Assembly: GCA_964549975.1 (NCBI GenBank)
Contig: CAZJWM010000100.1
Coordinates: 1 to 7,530, forward strand
Direction of reading: 5' to 3'
DNA length: 7,530 bases
Source: UBA3263 sp964549975
GTDB taxonomy: Bacteria > Bacteroidota > Bacteroidia > Bacteroidales > Muribaculaceae
Shown: positions 1-7,088 of the stretch, in pieces
Position numbering within the stretch: the first letter of the stretch is position 1
How the letters are laid out: every line of letters begins with the position of its first letter
The notes under the pieces: generated by a model
What the model was told of the DNA's origin: nothing
The model's database searches: none
The model's input: the letters and a program-made list of their open reading frames with translations, nothing else
Translations under genes and position numbers: made by a program

Positions 1-49
1 CGCCTGATTCGCAGTCGTTTGCGCGTGTCGCAGCGCGTTTGTCACATCG

Positions 50-80
50 GTGTAACAAAATTTTCACAATTTTGTGACAC
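50..80. repeat. 13-bp near-perfect inverted repeat upstream of gene 1 (operator-like)
   Basis: The left arm GTGTAACAAAATT (50-62) and right arm AATTTTGTGACAC (68-80) are inverted copies with one mismatch (A54 against G76), separated by five bases. The right arm ends about 20 bases before the -7 box at 100-107, so the palindrome covers the place where the -33 element should be. That position suits a transcription-factor operator. It could instead be a hairpin ending an upstream transcript, but no clean T tract follows either arm. The repeat is directly visible; its function is inferred. Confidence 0.5.
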
Positions 81-99
81 AACATATCTGATTAATCGC

Positions 100-107
100 T
101 ATCTTTG
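100..107 (+). promoter_or_regulatory. Bacteroidetes-type -7 promoter box for gene 1
   Basis: TATCTTTG matches the Bacteroidetes primary sigma -7 consensus TAnnTTTG exactly. The expected -33 TTG at 19-21 bases upstream is not clear: the nearest TTTTG (70-74) lies 25 bases away and inside the inverted repeat at 50-80. The promoter may therefore depend on an activator or be weak. Transcription would start near 112-116, leaving a leader of about 80 bases before the ATG at 196. Confidence 0.6.
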
Positions 108-110
108 CGA

Positions 111-140
111 CGTAACTCCCACCCCCCCCAGGCAGTTACG
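111..140 (+). promoter_or_regulatory. 5' leader hairpin enclosing a C8 tract
   Basis: CGTAACT (111-117) and AGTTACG (134-140) are perfect inverted copies, forming a 7-bp stem that begins at the predicted transcription start. The 16-base loop is almost all C, with CCC at 118-120 and an uninterrupted C8 at 122-129. A 5'-terminal stem can stabilise an mRNA. A C8 tract can slip during replication or bind C-tract-specific factors. Sequence and pairing are directly visible; any regulatory role is inferred. Confidence 0.4.
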
Positions 141-195
141 TGTTTACCTCGCTTTTCTACACTATTACAAACATATAACACTCATTATCCAAAGT

Positions 196-3180
196 ATGCG
201 TCAACTTAATTCATTACGTAAGCTCGCTGCTGCGCTGATACTTTGCGCATCTACAGCCCCCTACGTCCACGCAGACGGCTCAGACCTCGATATCCAATCG
301 GGCAACTGCTACGTCATCACAAACTATTACACCGGCTACAGCACCTCCGGAACAACCTACAGCCTAAACGTTGGCAGCTCAGGTCTGGTGCGTACGCTCA
401 CTTCCTCTGCCGACACCAAGGCCCTCGCCTTCAGATTCATCCACCAAGACGACGGCACATGGCACATCCAACACGTGCAAACCTCGAAATTTGTGAAATC
501 CACAAACGGCAGTACCCAAGTGGCGCTCACCACCGACGAATCGGAGGCCGGCAGCTACACCGTGGTCAACGCTGCCAATAGTGGCTATTACGCTATCGGT
601 TACTCCTCGGGCGGATCCGTTGGCACGAACGACTACATACACGCAGGAACTGCCAACACCAACGTTACCGCTTGGAGCGCCGACGCACAGGCCAGCCAAT
701 GGAGCTTCACCTTGGCCGCTCGCGAAATCACCGTCAACTATCGCGATGCCAACACGCAGACCACCCTATTGTCAACAACTCAAACCGTATTCTTGGGCGA
801 GACCATCGGCACCACCGAGGTGACCGCCACCTCCGATGCCACCGTCACCGTCGACGTCACCACTGAAGAATGTCGCTTCTTGAGCTACAACGGCCTCAAA
901 CAAACCGAGCCCAAGCAAGACTTCATCTACGCCGACGAATCGTCGCTCAAACAGAAGGTCCAAACTGCCGGCTCCACCGACGTTGAGCTCTCAGACAACA
1001 CGCTCTTCAAAATCTTCACTCTCCCCGACGGCACCTGCGCCATCTACAGCGTCAGCGCCGCGAAATTTGTCGACCCCATCGTGGCAAGCACGGCCACTAC
1101 TCTGGGCACCACCATGGGCATCTTCACCAAAACCTACGACGCCACACGCCAAGCCTACTACATCGGCAACGCCACAGCCACATCAACCTCCGACAAGCTC
1201 TATCTGAACGCGCTCGGCGGCCCGACCGATAACAATAGCGTCGGTGGATACTCCGTTGACGACGGCTCCTACTGGTTCATCATCCCCAAAGACAACACCG
1301 AAGACGCCGTCAGCAACTACGTGAACCACTTCGGCGACACCCGCTCGCTGACGATGATCAACAACTCCGTTGACAAGATGTATTCCAACATGGCCGCCGA
1401 CTACGACGGCACGGGCCTTTCAGCCCTCATCGACGGCAACACCTCCACCTGGTATCACTCACAGTATCAAGGCAACTACACCAGCGCCATCCACAACCTC
1501 ATAATCCGCCTCAACGAAGGCAACACATCCACGGCCTTCACCGTGAAATATGTGCGCCGCCAAGCCGACTACTACGCCAACCCCACCGACATCAAAGTCT
1601 ATGGCTCGAAGGACTCCGACACCGACCTCGGCGAAATCTCCGACTGGGAAGAAGTGACCGAACTCACCACCGACGATGGCCTGGGCCAAGACGCCGGCAC
1701 CTTCAGCTTCGACACCAAAGGTCAGCAATATGCAGCCCTGCGTTTCGACGTGATTGAATCCTACGAGAAATATGGCTCGACCATCCGCACAGCCGTCTAT
1801 TTCAACTACTCCATCTTCGAGCTCTACGACCTTGCCAACGCCGACCTGCTCGGCGCCTACGACAACGTCAACACCATCGACCTGGCCACAAGCTCTGCTG
1901 CCGACGTCGACAATGCCTACGCCACTTTCGACAACGTGAGCCTCGTGAACTCCCTGCAGCAGGACAACACCGAGCGATACACGATCACCAACGTCGACAC
2001 CGCCCGCGGCGCCCTGGTCTACGACCCCACCAAGGAGGACAACTACATCTACGTGACCGAAACGGCTGACAACACCAACGCCAACCACATCTGGTCGCTC
2101 ATCCACCACAACGGCGAAACCTACCTCTACAACCACGGCGCCAAACTCTATGCCAACGCCTATGGCGACCGCAACACCCTCAACAGCGAAGGCAACGAGT
2201 CTGAGGCCGCTGCCGAACACCACAGCTTCTCATGGCATCTGACCGACGTGCCCACCCCCGTGGAAATCACAAAATATGCCGACGCCGACCAAGCTGAAGC
2301 CGTCTGCATCATCGGCGGCGTGAACTCCATCGACGGCAAAGAGCCAGGCATGTCGGCCTTCACAGACCGTCAGCACCCCGTGGTGGTGTGCAACGGCGCC
2401 TCAAGCGCCACCGACGGCAACGGCTGGATCTTCACCAAAGTTGACGAAGCCGCCGACGGCGACGACATCGACGCAGTGATCGAAACCAAAGCCACCAACG
2501 AGGAATCGGCCAACCAAGCCTACGAAGAAGCCGTGGCCTACACCGACGGCGACGAAAACATCGTGGGCAACTTCACCATCGAATCGCAACAAGCCATCCG
2601 CGACTTCTGCAACGAAAACGGCGGCGCCGACGCCATTGAGCACGCCATCACCCTGGGCGAACGCGTAGGCCTCGTCGCCGACAAGGTCTACACCTTCAAA
2701 ACCGCCGACGACAAATATTGGGGCATCAACGCCTCCGACAAAGCCGAAGCCATGGACTACGACGAAAGCAAGTCGGAGTATTACCTCTGGATGTGCGAAC
2801 AGCCCGAAGGCGGCGAAAGCTTCAAGTTCTACCACGAAATCAACAACGGCACCTCCTCCACGCCGGCCGCCGCTCCCGCCATGCGCCGCGCAGCCGCCAC
2901 AGACGACATCCAGAAGGTCTACCTCTCAATCGACGGCACCGACACCTTCTCCGACATCACCTACCCCGCCATGGGCCAAACCCAACTGACCTCCAACGGC
3001 TCCACCCTGGTGATCACCGGCACCGACGAAACCAGCGTTGAAACCGTCACCGAAATCAGCGAAATCCTCGCCGACGATGCCGACGCCACAGCTCCCGCCT
3101 ACGACCTGCTTGGCCGCCGCATCCTCGACGCCAACCGCCACGGCCTGCGCATCTCCAACGGCCGCCTGCTCCTCCGCTAA
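196..3180 (+). CDS. Large secreted multidomain protein with discoidin (F5/8 type C)-like domain
   Basis: This 994-aa product has a type I signal peptide: basic MRQLNSLRKL, a hydrophobic core, and probable cleavage after Ala26 (VHA). Cys17 is not in a lipobox, so it is probably not a lipoprotein. Residues about 29-174, 236-364 and 594-749 look like ricin-trefoil/lectin-type beta modules, with 'YVIT...SKFV...QWSFTL' patterns. About 176-228 is a small beta domain. About 382-546 resembles a discoidin/CBM32 domain, with ALIDGNTSTWYHS (410-422) as the typical ligand-loop strand. An acidic helical linker (about 756-826) leads to another beta module. The C-terminus (about 968-994) is a short 'AYDLLGRR...ISNGR' tail resembling Por/T9SS sorting tails. 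No catalytic domain is recognised, so it is likely a surface or secreted glycan-binding protein. The ATG at 196 is chosen over the in-frame ATG at 19 because the signal peptide follows it and the -7 box lies between the two. No Shine-Dalgarno is present. It converges with the sialidase. Confidence 0.88.
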   Translation: MRQLNSLRKLAAALILCASTAPYVHADGSDLDIQSGNCYVITNYYTGYSTSGTTYSLNVGSSGLVRTLTSSADTKALAFRFIHQDDGTWHIQHVQTSKFVKSTNGSTQVALTTDESEAGSYTVVNAANSGYYAIGYSSGGSVGTNDYIHAGTANTNVTAWSADAQASQWSFTLAAREITVNYRDANTQTTLLSTTQTVFLGETIGTTEVTATSDATVTVDVTTEECRFLSYNGLKQTEPKQDFIYADESSLKQKVQTAGSTDVELSDNTLFKIFTLPDGTCAIYSVSAAKFVDPIVASTATTLGTTMGIFTKTYDATRQAYYIGNATATSTSDKLYLNALGGPTDNNSVGGYSVDDGSYWFIIPKDNTEDAVSNYVNHFGDTRSLTMINNSVDKMYSNMAADYDGTGLSALIDGNTSTWYHSQYQGNYTSAIHNLIIRLNEGNTSTAFTVKYVRRQADYYANPTDIKVYGSKDSDTDLGEISDWEEVTELTTDDGLGQDAGTFSFDTKGQQYAALRFDVIESYEKYGSTIRTAVYFNYSIFELYDLANADLLGAYDNVNTIDLATSSAADVDNAYATFDNVSLVNSLQQDNTERYTITNVDTARGALVYDPTKEDNYIYVTETADNTNANHIWSLIHHNGETYLYNHGAKLYANAYGDRNTLNSEGNESEAAAEHHSFSWHLTDVPTPVEITKYADADQAEAVCIIGGVNSIDGKEPGMSAFTDRQHPVVVCNGASSATDGNGWIFTKVDEAADGDDIDAVIETKATNEESANQAYEEAVAYTDGDENIVGNFTIESQQAIRDFCNENGGADAIEHAITLGERVGLVADKVYTFKTADDKYWGINASDKAEAMDYDESKSEYYLWMCEQPEGGESFKFYHEINNGTSSTPAAAPAMRRAAATDDIQKVYLSIDGTDTFSDITYPAMGQTQLTSNGSTLVITGTDETSVETVTEISEILADDADATAPAYDLLGRRILDANRHGLRISNGRLLLR

Positions 3181-3213
3181 TACCAATTAAGAGTTAGTAA
3201 ATATAGCCCACCT

Positions 3214-3250
3214 AAGTCCCGACGGCCCTCGCCGCCGGGACTTCCTTTTC
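3214..3250 (+). terminator. Intrinsic terminator of gene 1
   Basis: AAGTCCCG (3214-3221) pairs perfectly with CGGGACTT (3236-3243), and an inner CGGC/GCCG stem (3223-3226 with 3231-3234) extends the hairpin. A T-rich tail, TTCCTTTTCT, follows. It lies 34 bases after the stop codon at 3178-3180, as expected for a rho-independent terminator on the plus strand. Confidence 0.8.
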
Positions 3251-3290
3251 TCCGCAATTGAAAGAGGAAAGTGGAAAGTCCATAGTCCCC

Positions 3291-3322
3291 CAATTAGACC
3301 AATTAGACCAATTAGACCAATT
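3291..3322. repeat. 9-bp tandem repeat (CAATTAGAC), three copies plus a partial
   Basis: CAATTAGAC occurs head to tail at 3291-3299, 3300-3308 and 3309-3317, followed by a partial CAATT at 3318-3322. It sits between the two convergent terminators and has no coding support. From general knowledge, short-period arrays like this are common between genes in Bacteroidales and probably arise by slippage. Confidence 0.85.
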
Positions 3323-3335
3323 CAGCCGCACAAGA

Positions 3336-3352
3336 GCGCGCCGGCGGCGCGC
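3336..3352. repeat. GC-rich 7-bp hairpin in the convergent intergenic region
   Basis: GCGCGCC (3336-3342) and GGCGCGC (3346-3352) are perfect inverted copies around a GGC loop. No T tract follows on either strand, so it is not by itself a convincing terminator. It may be a further structured element beyond the sialidase terminator. The function is unknown. Confidence 0.4.
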
Positions 3353-3384
3353 AGTGTGCCAGGTCCACCCGGGCGGCGGAGCGC

Positions 3385-3420
3385 AAAACGTCCCGGCGAG
3401 CCGTGGCTCGTCGGGACGTT
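3385..3420 (-). terminator. Probable terminator of the sialidase gene
   Basis: On the minus strand a strong stem forms from 3412-3420 (AACGTCCCG read on minus) with 3387-3395, a perfect 9-bp match. An inner CGAGCC/GGCTCG stem (3397-3402 with 3405-3410) adds to it. The following T tract is only four bases (complement of 3385-3388), so termination may be incomplete. It lies 23 bases past the sialidase stop codon. Confidence 0.65.
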
Positions 3421-3443
3421 CAGTGTGTGGGGGATGCGGGGGA

Positions 3444-6317
3444 TTAGAAGCGGATCTTGCGGCGATCGTTGGTGATGTAGAGGTTGCCGCGGATGGGCTG
3501 CTTCACTTGGCGACCGGTGAGGTCGAAGTAGGTCACCGTGGCTGCATGGGCGTCGTCGGCGCTGATTTCGTCGATCGAAGTGTTGTCGTCCATGAGTTCG
3601 ATATACCACTTGGAGTTGTCGGCCGATGCGGTCCAGATCACCACTTTGCCTGCGGAGTCGAGGTGGATGGCGGGATAGGATGCGTTGGCGCCGTCGAGGC
3701 TAACGATAGCGGAGCGGCCGTCGGCAGCAGATTCGATGGTGAATTTGCCGGCTTCGTCGGCCGTTTCGGTGGTGGAGCAACGGGTGTTGGTGGCCGAGGG
3801 GAGCACGGCGAAATATTTGCCCGAAGCGGCGTTGAAGAATGTCCAAGCGTTGGCTTCGCCGGCCACGGGAATCAGCTGCCATTCACAACGCTCGTTGTAG
3901 ACCTGCGGCAGAATCAGATATGAGCTCTGAGCACTGGCCGAGAGGTAGAGGGTTTTGCCCTCATAGGTGGCGTAGTTGTTGGCCGAGATGATGCGATAGA
4001 TGGCGTTGTCTTTGGGGACAATCACTGAGGTGTTGTTGGCCAGAGCGGCGTTGAAGGCGATGTAGTCGTTGACGCTGCCGGATGCCTTGAATGCGGCCAG
4101 AGCGGCTTCAGCGTCGGGGCAGCCGTCGCCGGTGGGTTGACCGAGATATTTGCCGGGTTCGATGCCTGTGGGGGCTTCGGCTTCAAGGCGAGTGTTCATG
4201 ATTTCGAGGGTGAACTCTTTGGCCACGGCGCCGTCGGTGTCGGCGCAATATTCATATTGGCCGTCGGTGAGCTCTTCGAGGGTGAAGTTGCGATACACGC
4301 CGCAGTAGTCCAAACCGCAGGTTTCTTCTTCGTAGAGGAAGCCCAGGGTGTTGTTTTGCTGCCAGCACATGGTGGAGTAAGCGCTGGCCAACGGGGTCAC
4401 CAAATAGAAGCCGTCGAAGGCGGTGAAGCATTGAGGCGAATTGAAGTCGGTGGAGCTTTCCAGAGCCTTCCAAGCGATGGTCACGTCGATGCGCGAGGTG
4501 GAGCGGGGGAACGATTGCAGGGCCATGTAGCATTGTTTGCCGGTGGCCACGTTTTTGGCGGGAACGATGAGGATTTCGCCGTTGCAAGCGTTGATGGTTG
4601 TGCCGGCGCCCATGTTGGTGTTCACGCTGCCCATCCAGTCGCCCTTGTTGGCCTTGGCGTCGGTGTAGCGGAAGATGTCGAAGTTGCGGTTGCCGCCGCT
4701 GCAACGGGCCGAGAGGAGCACGCTGCCGTCGGGGAGCTCTTCAGCTTTGGGTTCGTCGCCGCTGGCTGCCACGGGGGGAGTCATCGGGTCGCCGAGGATG
4801 GCCCACGATTTGCCGAAGTCGTCGGAATAGAGACACCAGTTGCTCACCACACCGGCTGCGTTGTTGTAGCCGGAGAGCACGGCATAGAGGCGATAGTAGT
4901 CGCCCACCTTAATCTTGCTGCTCTGGCAGATGCGGCCCGAGCCGAAGAACATGGAGTCGATGTAGCCGTTGGGGCAGGTGCCGTCGAAAAGCGAGTAGAT
5001 ATCTTCGGTGATGTTGTCGAAGTGGGTCCAAGTGTCGCCGCCATCTTCGCTATACCAGCGGGCCACTTGGTTGGGGTTGTCGCGACGGCCGCTCCAGAAG
5101 GGGGTGCGACCGCACACGCTCATCACCAGCAGCTTGCCGCTCTCGCGGTCGCTCACAATGGCAGCGTCGCCAAAGCCGCAGTCGGGGTTTTGCAGCGAGG
5201 TGGCCAGTGTGCCGTTGCCGGTGCCTTGGGCCACGGGCTCTCCTGCGGAGTCGCGCATATGGTCGGGGGTGCTCCAGGTCAGGCCGTTGTCGTTGGAAAC
5301 GGATTGATAGAGGTCGATACGGCCGTTGCCGATATCGGCGCCGCTATAGCGATAGTCGTTCAGAGCAATGACGCGACCGGCATTGGGGCCGGCGGCCACG
5401 GTGGCGATAGCGGGAATGCGATAGCAAACGGTGTAGCCCGTGGTGCCGTCATAGCGGAAGACGATTGTGCCGTGGTTCACCCACACTGTGGGCTGATACA
5501 CCACCTTGAGGTCTTTCACTGTGGCAGGGCCGGTGATGGTCATGCCGGTGTTGTCTTCGCCGGAACCGGTGATGGTGACGGTTTGACCGTTGGCATCGGT
5601 GTAGGTGGCCGATTTGATGCAATAGCCCGAGGGGGTGTTGAAGGCCCACGTGCCGGCCGAGAGTTCGCAGCCGTTGGCAATGGTGCCGCCGTCGCAGCTT
5701 AGAGTGATTTCAGGGTCGAGGCTCAACACCCAGGGCGATGCGCCGGTGGCTGTGGCAGCCGCGATGGTGCGGGGGCCTTCGGCGATGCGCACCGACGAAC
5801 CGGCATCGGCGCCGGAGGTCCAGAACGACACCTTGTTGCTGCGGTTGTTCATGCGAGCACTGGAGATACCTTTGAGGTTGAGATAGTATGACTCGTCGGT
5901 CAGCGATGACGAAGTGGTAAACTGCCATTGATACACGTAGGAGGCGTCGCCCGCAGCCTTGAGGATGGCGTAGGAGCTGCCGCCGGTGTTGCCGTCGGAG
6001 GTCACCGATGTGGGGCCGGCAAGCATTTTCTCAGAGCCCACGGCCTTGTTGTAGATCTGATAGCCGTCGGTGTCGTTGCCGGTGAAACACCACAGGTCGG
6101 CGTCGGCAAACTCTGTGGTTACCTGATTCAAAGGAAGATAAGTGGCGTCGGAGCCAACATCGTGGATATAATATCCGGCGGCGGCCAGGCGCAAAGTGTA
6201 CCACTTAGTGCCGTCGGCAAACGTGCCGTCGGAATTAATTGTGGTCACTTCAAACGGCAATGCAGCGGCTCCGAGAGCGGTAGCCAACACTGCTGAAAGG
6301 AGTAAGTTTCTTTTCAT
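3444..6317 (-). CDS. Secreted GH33 exo-alpha-sialidase (neuraminidase) with accessory beta modules
   Basis: The enzyme should hydrolyse terminal alpha-linked sialic acids from glycoproteins and oligosaccharides (EC 3.2.1.18), outside the cytoplasm. The 957-aa precursor has a signal peptide, MKRNLLLSAVLATALGAAA. Residues about 32-180 look like a trefoil-like module and about 181-277 a beta-sandwich. The six-blade propeller (about 278-712) carries the hallmarks: YRIP (299-302; Arg300 of the arginine triad), RYSGADIGNGRIDL with likely acid/base Asp328, and Asp boxes SNDNGLTW (341-348), SEDGGDTW (423-430) and SDDFGKSW (498-505). EELPDGSVLLSAR gives Glu526/527 and Arg538, Arg609 is the likely third arginine, and AYSTM gives probable nucleophile Tyr647. 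An alanine-rich helical linker (about 716-768) and a C-terminal trefoil-like module (about 769-909) follow. It ends in a short 'YFDLTGRQ...LYITN' tail. The ATG at 6317 is chosen over one at 6401 because it begins the signal peptide and lies downstream of a good promoter. It is NanH-like in activity, but longer than a simple sialidase because of the extra modules. Substrate linkage cannot be read from the sequence. Confidence 0.95.
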   Translation of the reverse strand: MKRNLLLSAVLATALGAAALPFEVTTINSDGTFADGTKWYTLRLAAAGYYIHDVGSDATYLPLNQVTTEFADADLWCFTGNDTDGYQIYNKAVGSEKMLAGPTSVTSDGNTGGSSYAILKAAGDASYVYQWQFTTSSSLTDESYYLNLKGISSARMNNRSNKVSFWTSGADAGSSVRIAEGPRTIAAATATGASPWVLSLDPEITLSCDGGTIANGCELSAGTWAFNTPSGYCIKSATYTDANGQTVTITGSGEDNTGMTITGPATVKDLKVVYQPTVWVNHGTIVFRYDGTTGYTVCYRIPAIATVAAGPNAGRVIALNDYRYSGADIGNGRIDLYQSVSNDNGLTWSTPDHMRDSAGEPVAQGTGNGTLATSLQNPDCGFGDAAIVSDRESGKLLVMSVCGRTPFWSGRRDNPNQVARWYSEDGGDTWTHFDNITEDIYSLFDGTCPNGYIDSMFFGSGRICQSSKIKVGDYYRLYAVLSGYNNAAGVVSNWCLYSDDFGKSWAILGDPMTPPVAASGDEPKAEELPDGSVLLSARCSGGNRNFDIFRYTDAKANKGDWMGSVNTNMGAGTTINACNGEILIVPAKNVATGKQCYMALQSFPRSTSRIDVTIAWKALESSTDFNSPQCFTAFDGFYLVTPLASAYSTMCWQQNNTLGFLYEEETCGLDYCGVYRNFTLEELTDGQYEYCADTDGAVAKEFTLEIMNTRLEAEAPTGIEPGKYLGQPTGDGCPDAEAALAAFKASGSVNDYIAFNAALANNTSVIVPKDNAIYRIISANNYATYEGKTLYLSASAQSSYLILPQVYNERCEWQLIPVAGEANAWTFFNAASGKYFAVLPSATNTRCSTTETADEAGKFTIESAADGRSAIVSLDGANASYPAIHLDSAGKVVIWTASADNSKWYIELMDDNTSIDEISADDAHAATVTYFDLTGRQVKQPIRGNLYITNDRRKIRF

Positions 6318-6355
6318 GGAGAAATCGTTGTTGTGATAATTAATTGTTTCTGCTG

Positions 6356-6386
6356 CAAATTTAGCAATTTTTCCCCACAAAACCAA
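6356..6386 (-). promoter_or_regulatory. Sialidase promoter (-7 TAAATTTG, -33 TTG)
   Basis: On the minus strand TAAATTTG (6363-6356) matches TAnnTTTG exactly. TTG (6386-6384) precedes it by exactly 20 bases, the usual Bacteroidetes spacing. Transcription would start near 6350, giving a leader of about 30-35 bases before the ATG at 6317. This gives the sialidase its own transcript, separate from rpmA. Confidence 0.8.
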
Positions 6387-6399
6387 CACCCCTTCATGC

Positions 6400-6439
6400 A
6401 AAAAAAAGCCTCGCAGGCGCCCGGGCGGGCTGCTGCGAG
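6400..6439 (-). terminator. Intrinsic terminator of the rplU-rpmA operon
   Basis: Read on the minus strand, CTCGCAG (6439-6433) pairs perfectly with CTGCGAG (6416-6410). An inner GCCC/GGGC stem (6427-6430 with 6419-6422) strengthens it, and a near-immediate T8 tract follows (complement of 6400-6407). It lies about 30 bases past the rpmA stop codon and ends 14 bases before the sialidase -33 element. Confidence 0.9.
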
Positions 6440-6468
6440 ACTCTGTGAGTTAGAGGCTGTGGATGCGC

Positions 6469-6732
6469 TTACGCTTCGGCCACGGGAGTGACGTTGATGA
6501 AGCGACGGCCGTTGCGACCTTCGGTGAACACCACAGTGCCGTCAATCAGGGCGTAGAGGGTGTGATCTTTGCCGATGCCCACGTTCAAACCGGGGTGGTG
6601 CACGGTGCCACGTTGACGTTTCAGGATATTGCCGGCCTTAGCAAATTGGCCACCAAAAATCTTCACGCCCAGTCGTTTGCTTTCTGATTCGCGTCCGTTC
6701 TTAGAACTACCGACGCCTTTCTTATGTGCCAT
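6469..6732 (-). CDS. rpmA: 50S ribosomal protein L27
   Basis: L27 is a component of the large ribosomal subunit; its N-terminal tail reaches the peptidyl-transferase centre and helps stabilise the P-site tRNA. The 87-aa product starts MAHKKGVGSSKNGRES, the conserved N-terminus. It continues with the family signature SKRLGVKIFGGQ and KRQRGTVHHPGLNVGIGKDHTLYALIDG. Length is normal for the family. There is no N-terminal extension of the kind that is proteolytically removed in Firmicutes. It follows rplU by 26 bases on the same strand and is surely co-transcribed. No Shine-Dalgarno is apparent before the ATG, as is usual in Bacteroidetes. Confidence 0.98.
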   Translation of the reverse strand: MAHKKGVGSSKNGRESESKRLGVKIFGGQFAKAGNILKRQRGTVHHPGLNVGIGKDHTLYALIDGTVVFTEGRNGRRFINVTPVAEA

Positions 6733-6758
6733 GTTCTGTTGTGAGTGGGTTTAATTGG

Positions 6759-7079
6759 TTATGCAACAATGTCTTTAATCACGATTTGCGAGAAGCACTG
6801 ACGATGGCCGTTTTTGCGGCGATAGTCTTTGCGACGCTTTTTCTTGAACACGATGACTTTGTCGCCCTTCACGAGCTGACGCTTGACTTCGCATACAACC
6901 TTGGCACCTTCCACGGTGGGGGCACCAACCTTCACTGCACCATCGGCGTCTACCAGCAGCACGCGGTCGAACTCAACGGTGGAGCCTTCGGTAGCGCTGT
7001 CGCCCAGGTAGTGCACATAAAGGAATTTGTCTTTCTCGGCCTTGAATTGCTGGCCTTGAATTTCTACAATTACGTACAT
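6759..7079 (-). CDS. rplU: 50S ribosomal protein L21
   Basis: L21 binds 23S rRNA (with L20 in well-studied ribosomes) and is a structural component of the large subunit. The 106-aa product begins MYVIVEIQGQQFKAEKD, matching the L21 start. It has the conserved beta-barrel segments (FDRVLLVDADG, VGAPTVEGAKV) and the basic, RNA-binding FKKKRRKDYRRKNGHRQ typical of the family. Length is normal. It is the first gene of the rplU-rpmA operon, the order found across bacteria. A structured leader of about 100 bases precedes it and might be regulatory. Confidence 0.98.
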   Translation of the reverse strand: MYVIVEIQGQQFKAEKDKFLYVHYLGDSATEGSTVEFDRVLLVDADGAVKVGAPTVEGAKVVCEVKRQLVKGDKVIVFKKKRRKDYRRKNGHRQCFSQIVIKDIVA

Positions 7080-7088
7080 TTCTGTTAG

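Noticed and set aside
3..77. Possible 3' end of an upstream plus-strand gene, open in frame 3 to a TGA at 75-77
   Set aside because: Only about 24 codons are available, with no recognisable motif, and the AT-rich palindrome overlaps the end of the frame. It cannot be supported.
19..195. N-terminal extension of gene 1 starting at the ATG at 19
   Set aside because: The extension contains the -7 box, the palindrome and the C8 leader, and would bury the signal peptide internally. The ATG at 196 is far more likely.
1459..2223. 254-codon open frame on the minus strand inside gene 1
   Set aside because: It is a Val/Gly-rich shadow of the real frame with no recognisable domain or start signal. Gene 1 has a signal peptide and conserved domain patterns through the same region.
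4137..5702. 521-codon open frame on the plus strand antisense to the sialidase
   Set aside because: It is Gly/Val/Ala/His-rich low-complexity translation, as expected from the complement of a GC-rich gene with strong codon bias. The sialidase on the other strand has clear motifs, and no promoter or family signature supports the antisense frame.
6318..6401. 28-residue N-terminal extension of the sialidase from the ATG at 6401
   Set aside because: It crosses the -7 box at 6356-6363 and would place a signal peptide internally. The start at 6317 fits both promoter and signal peptide.
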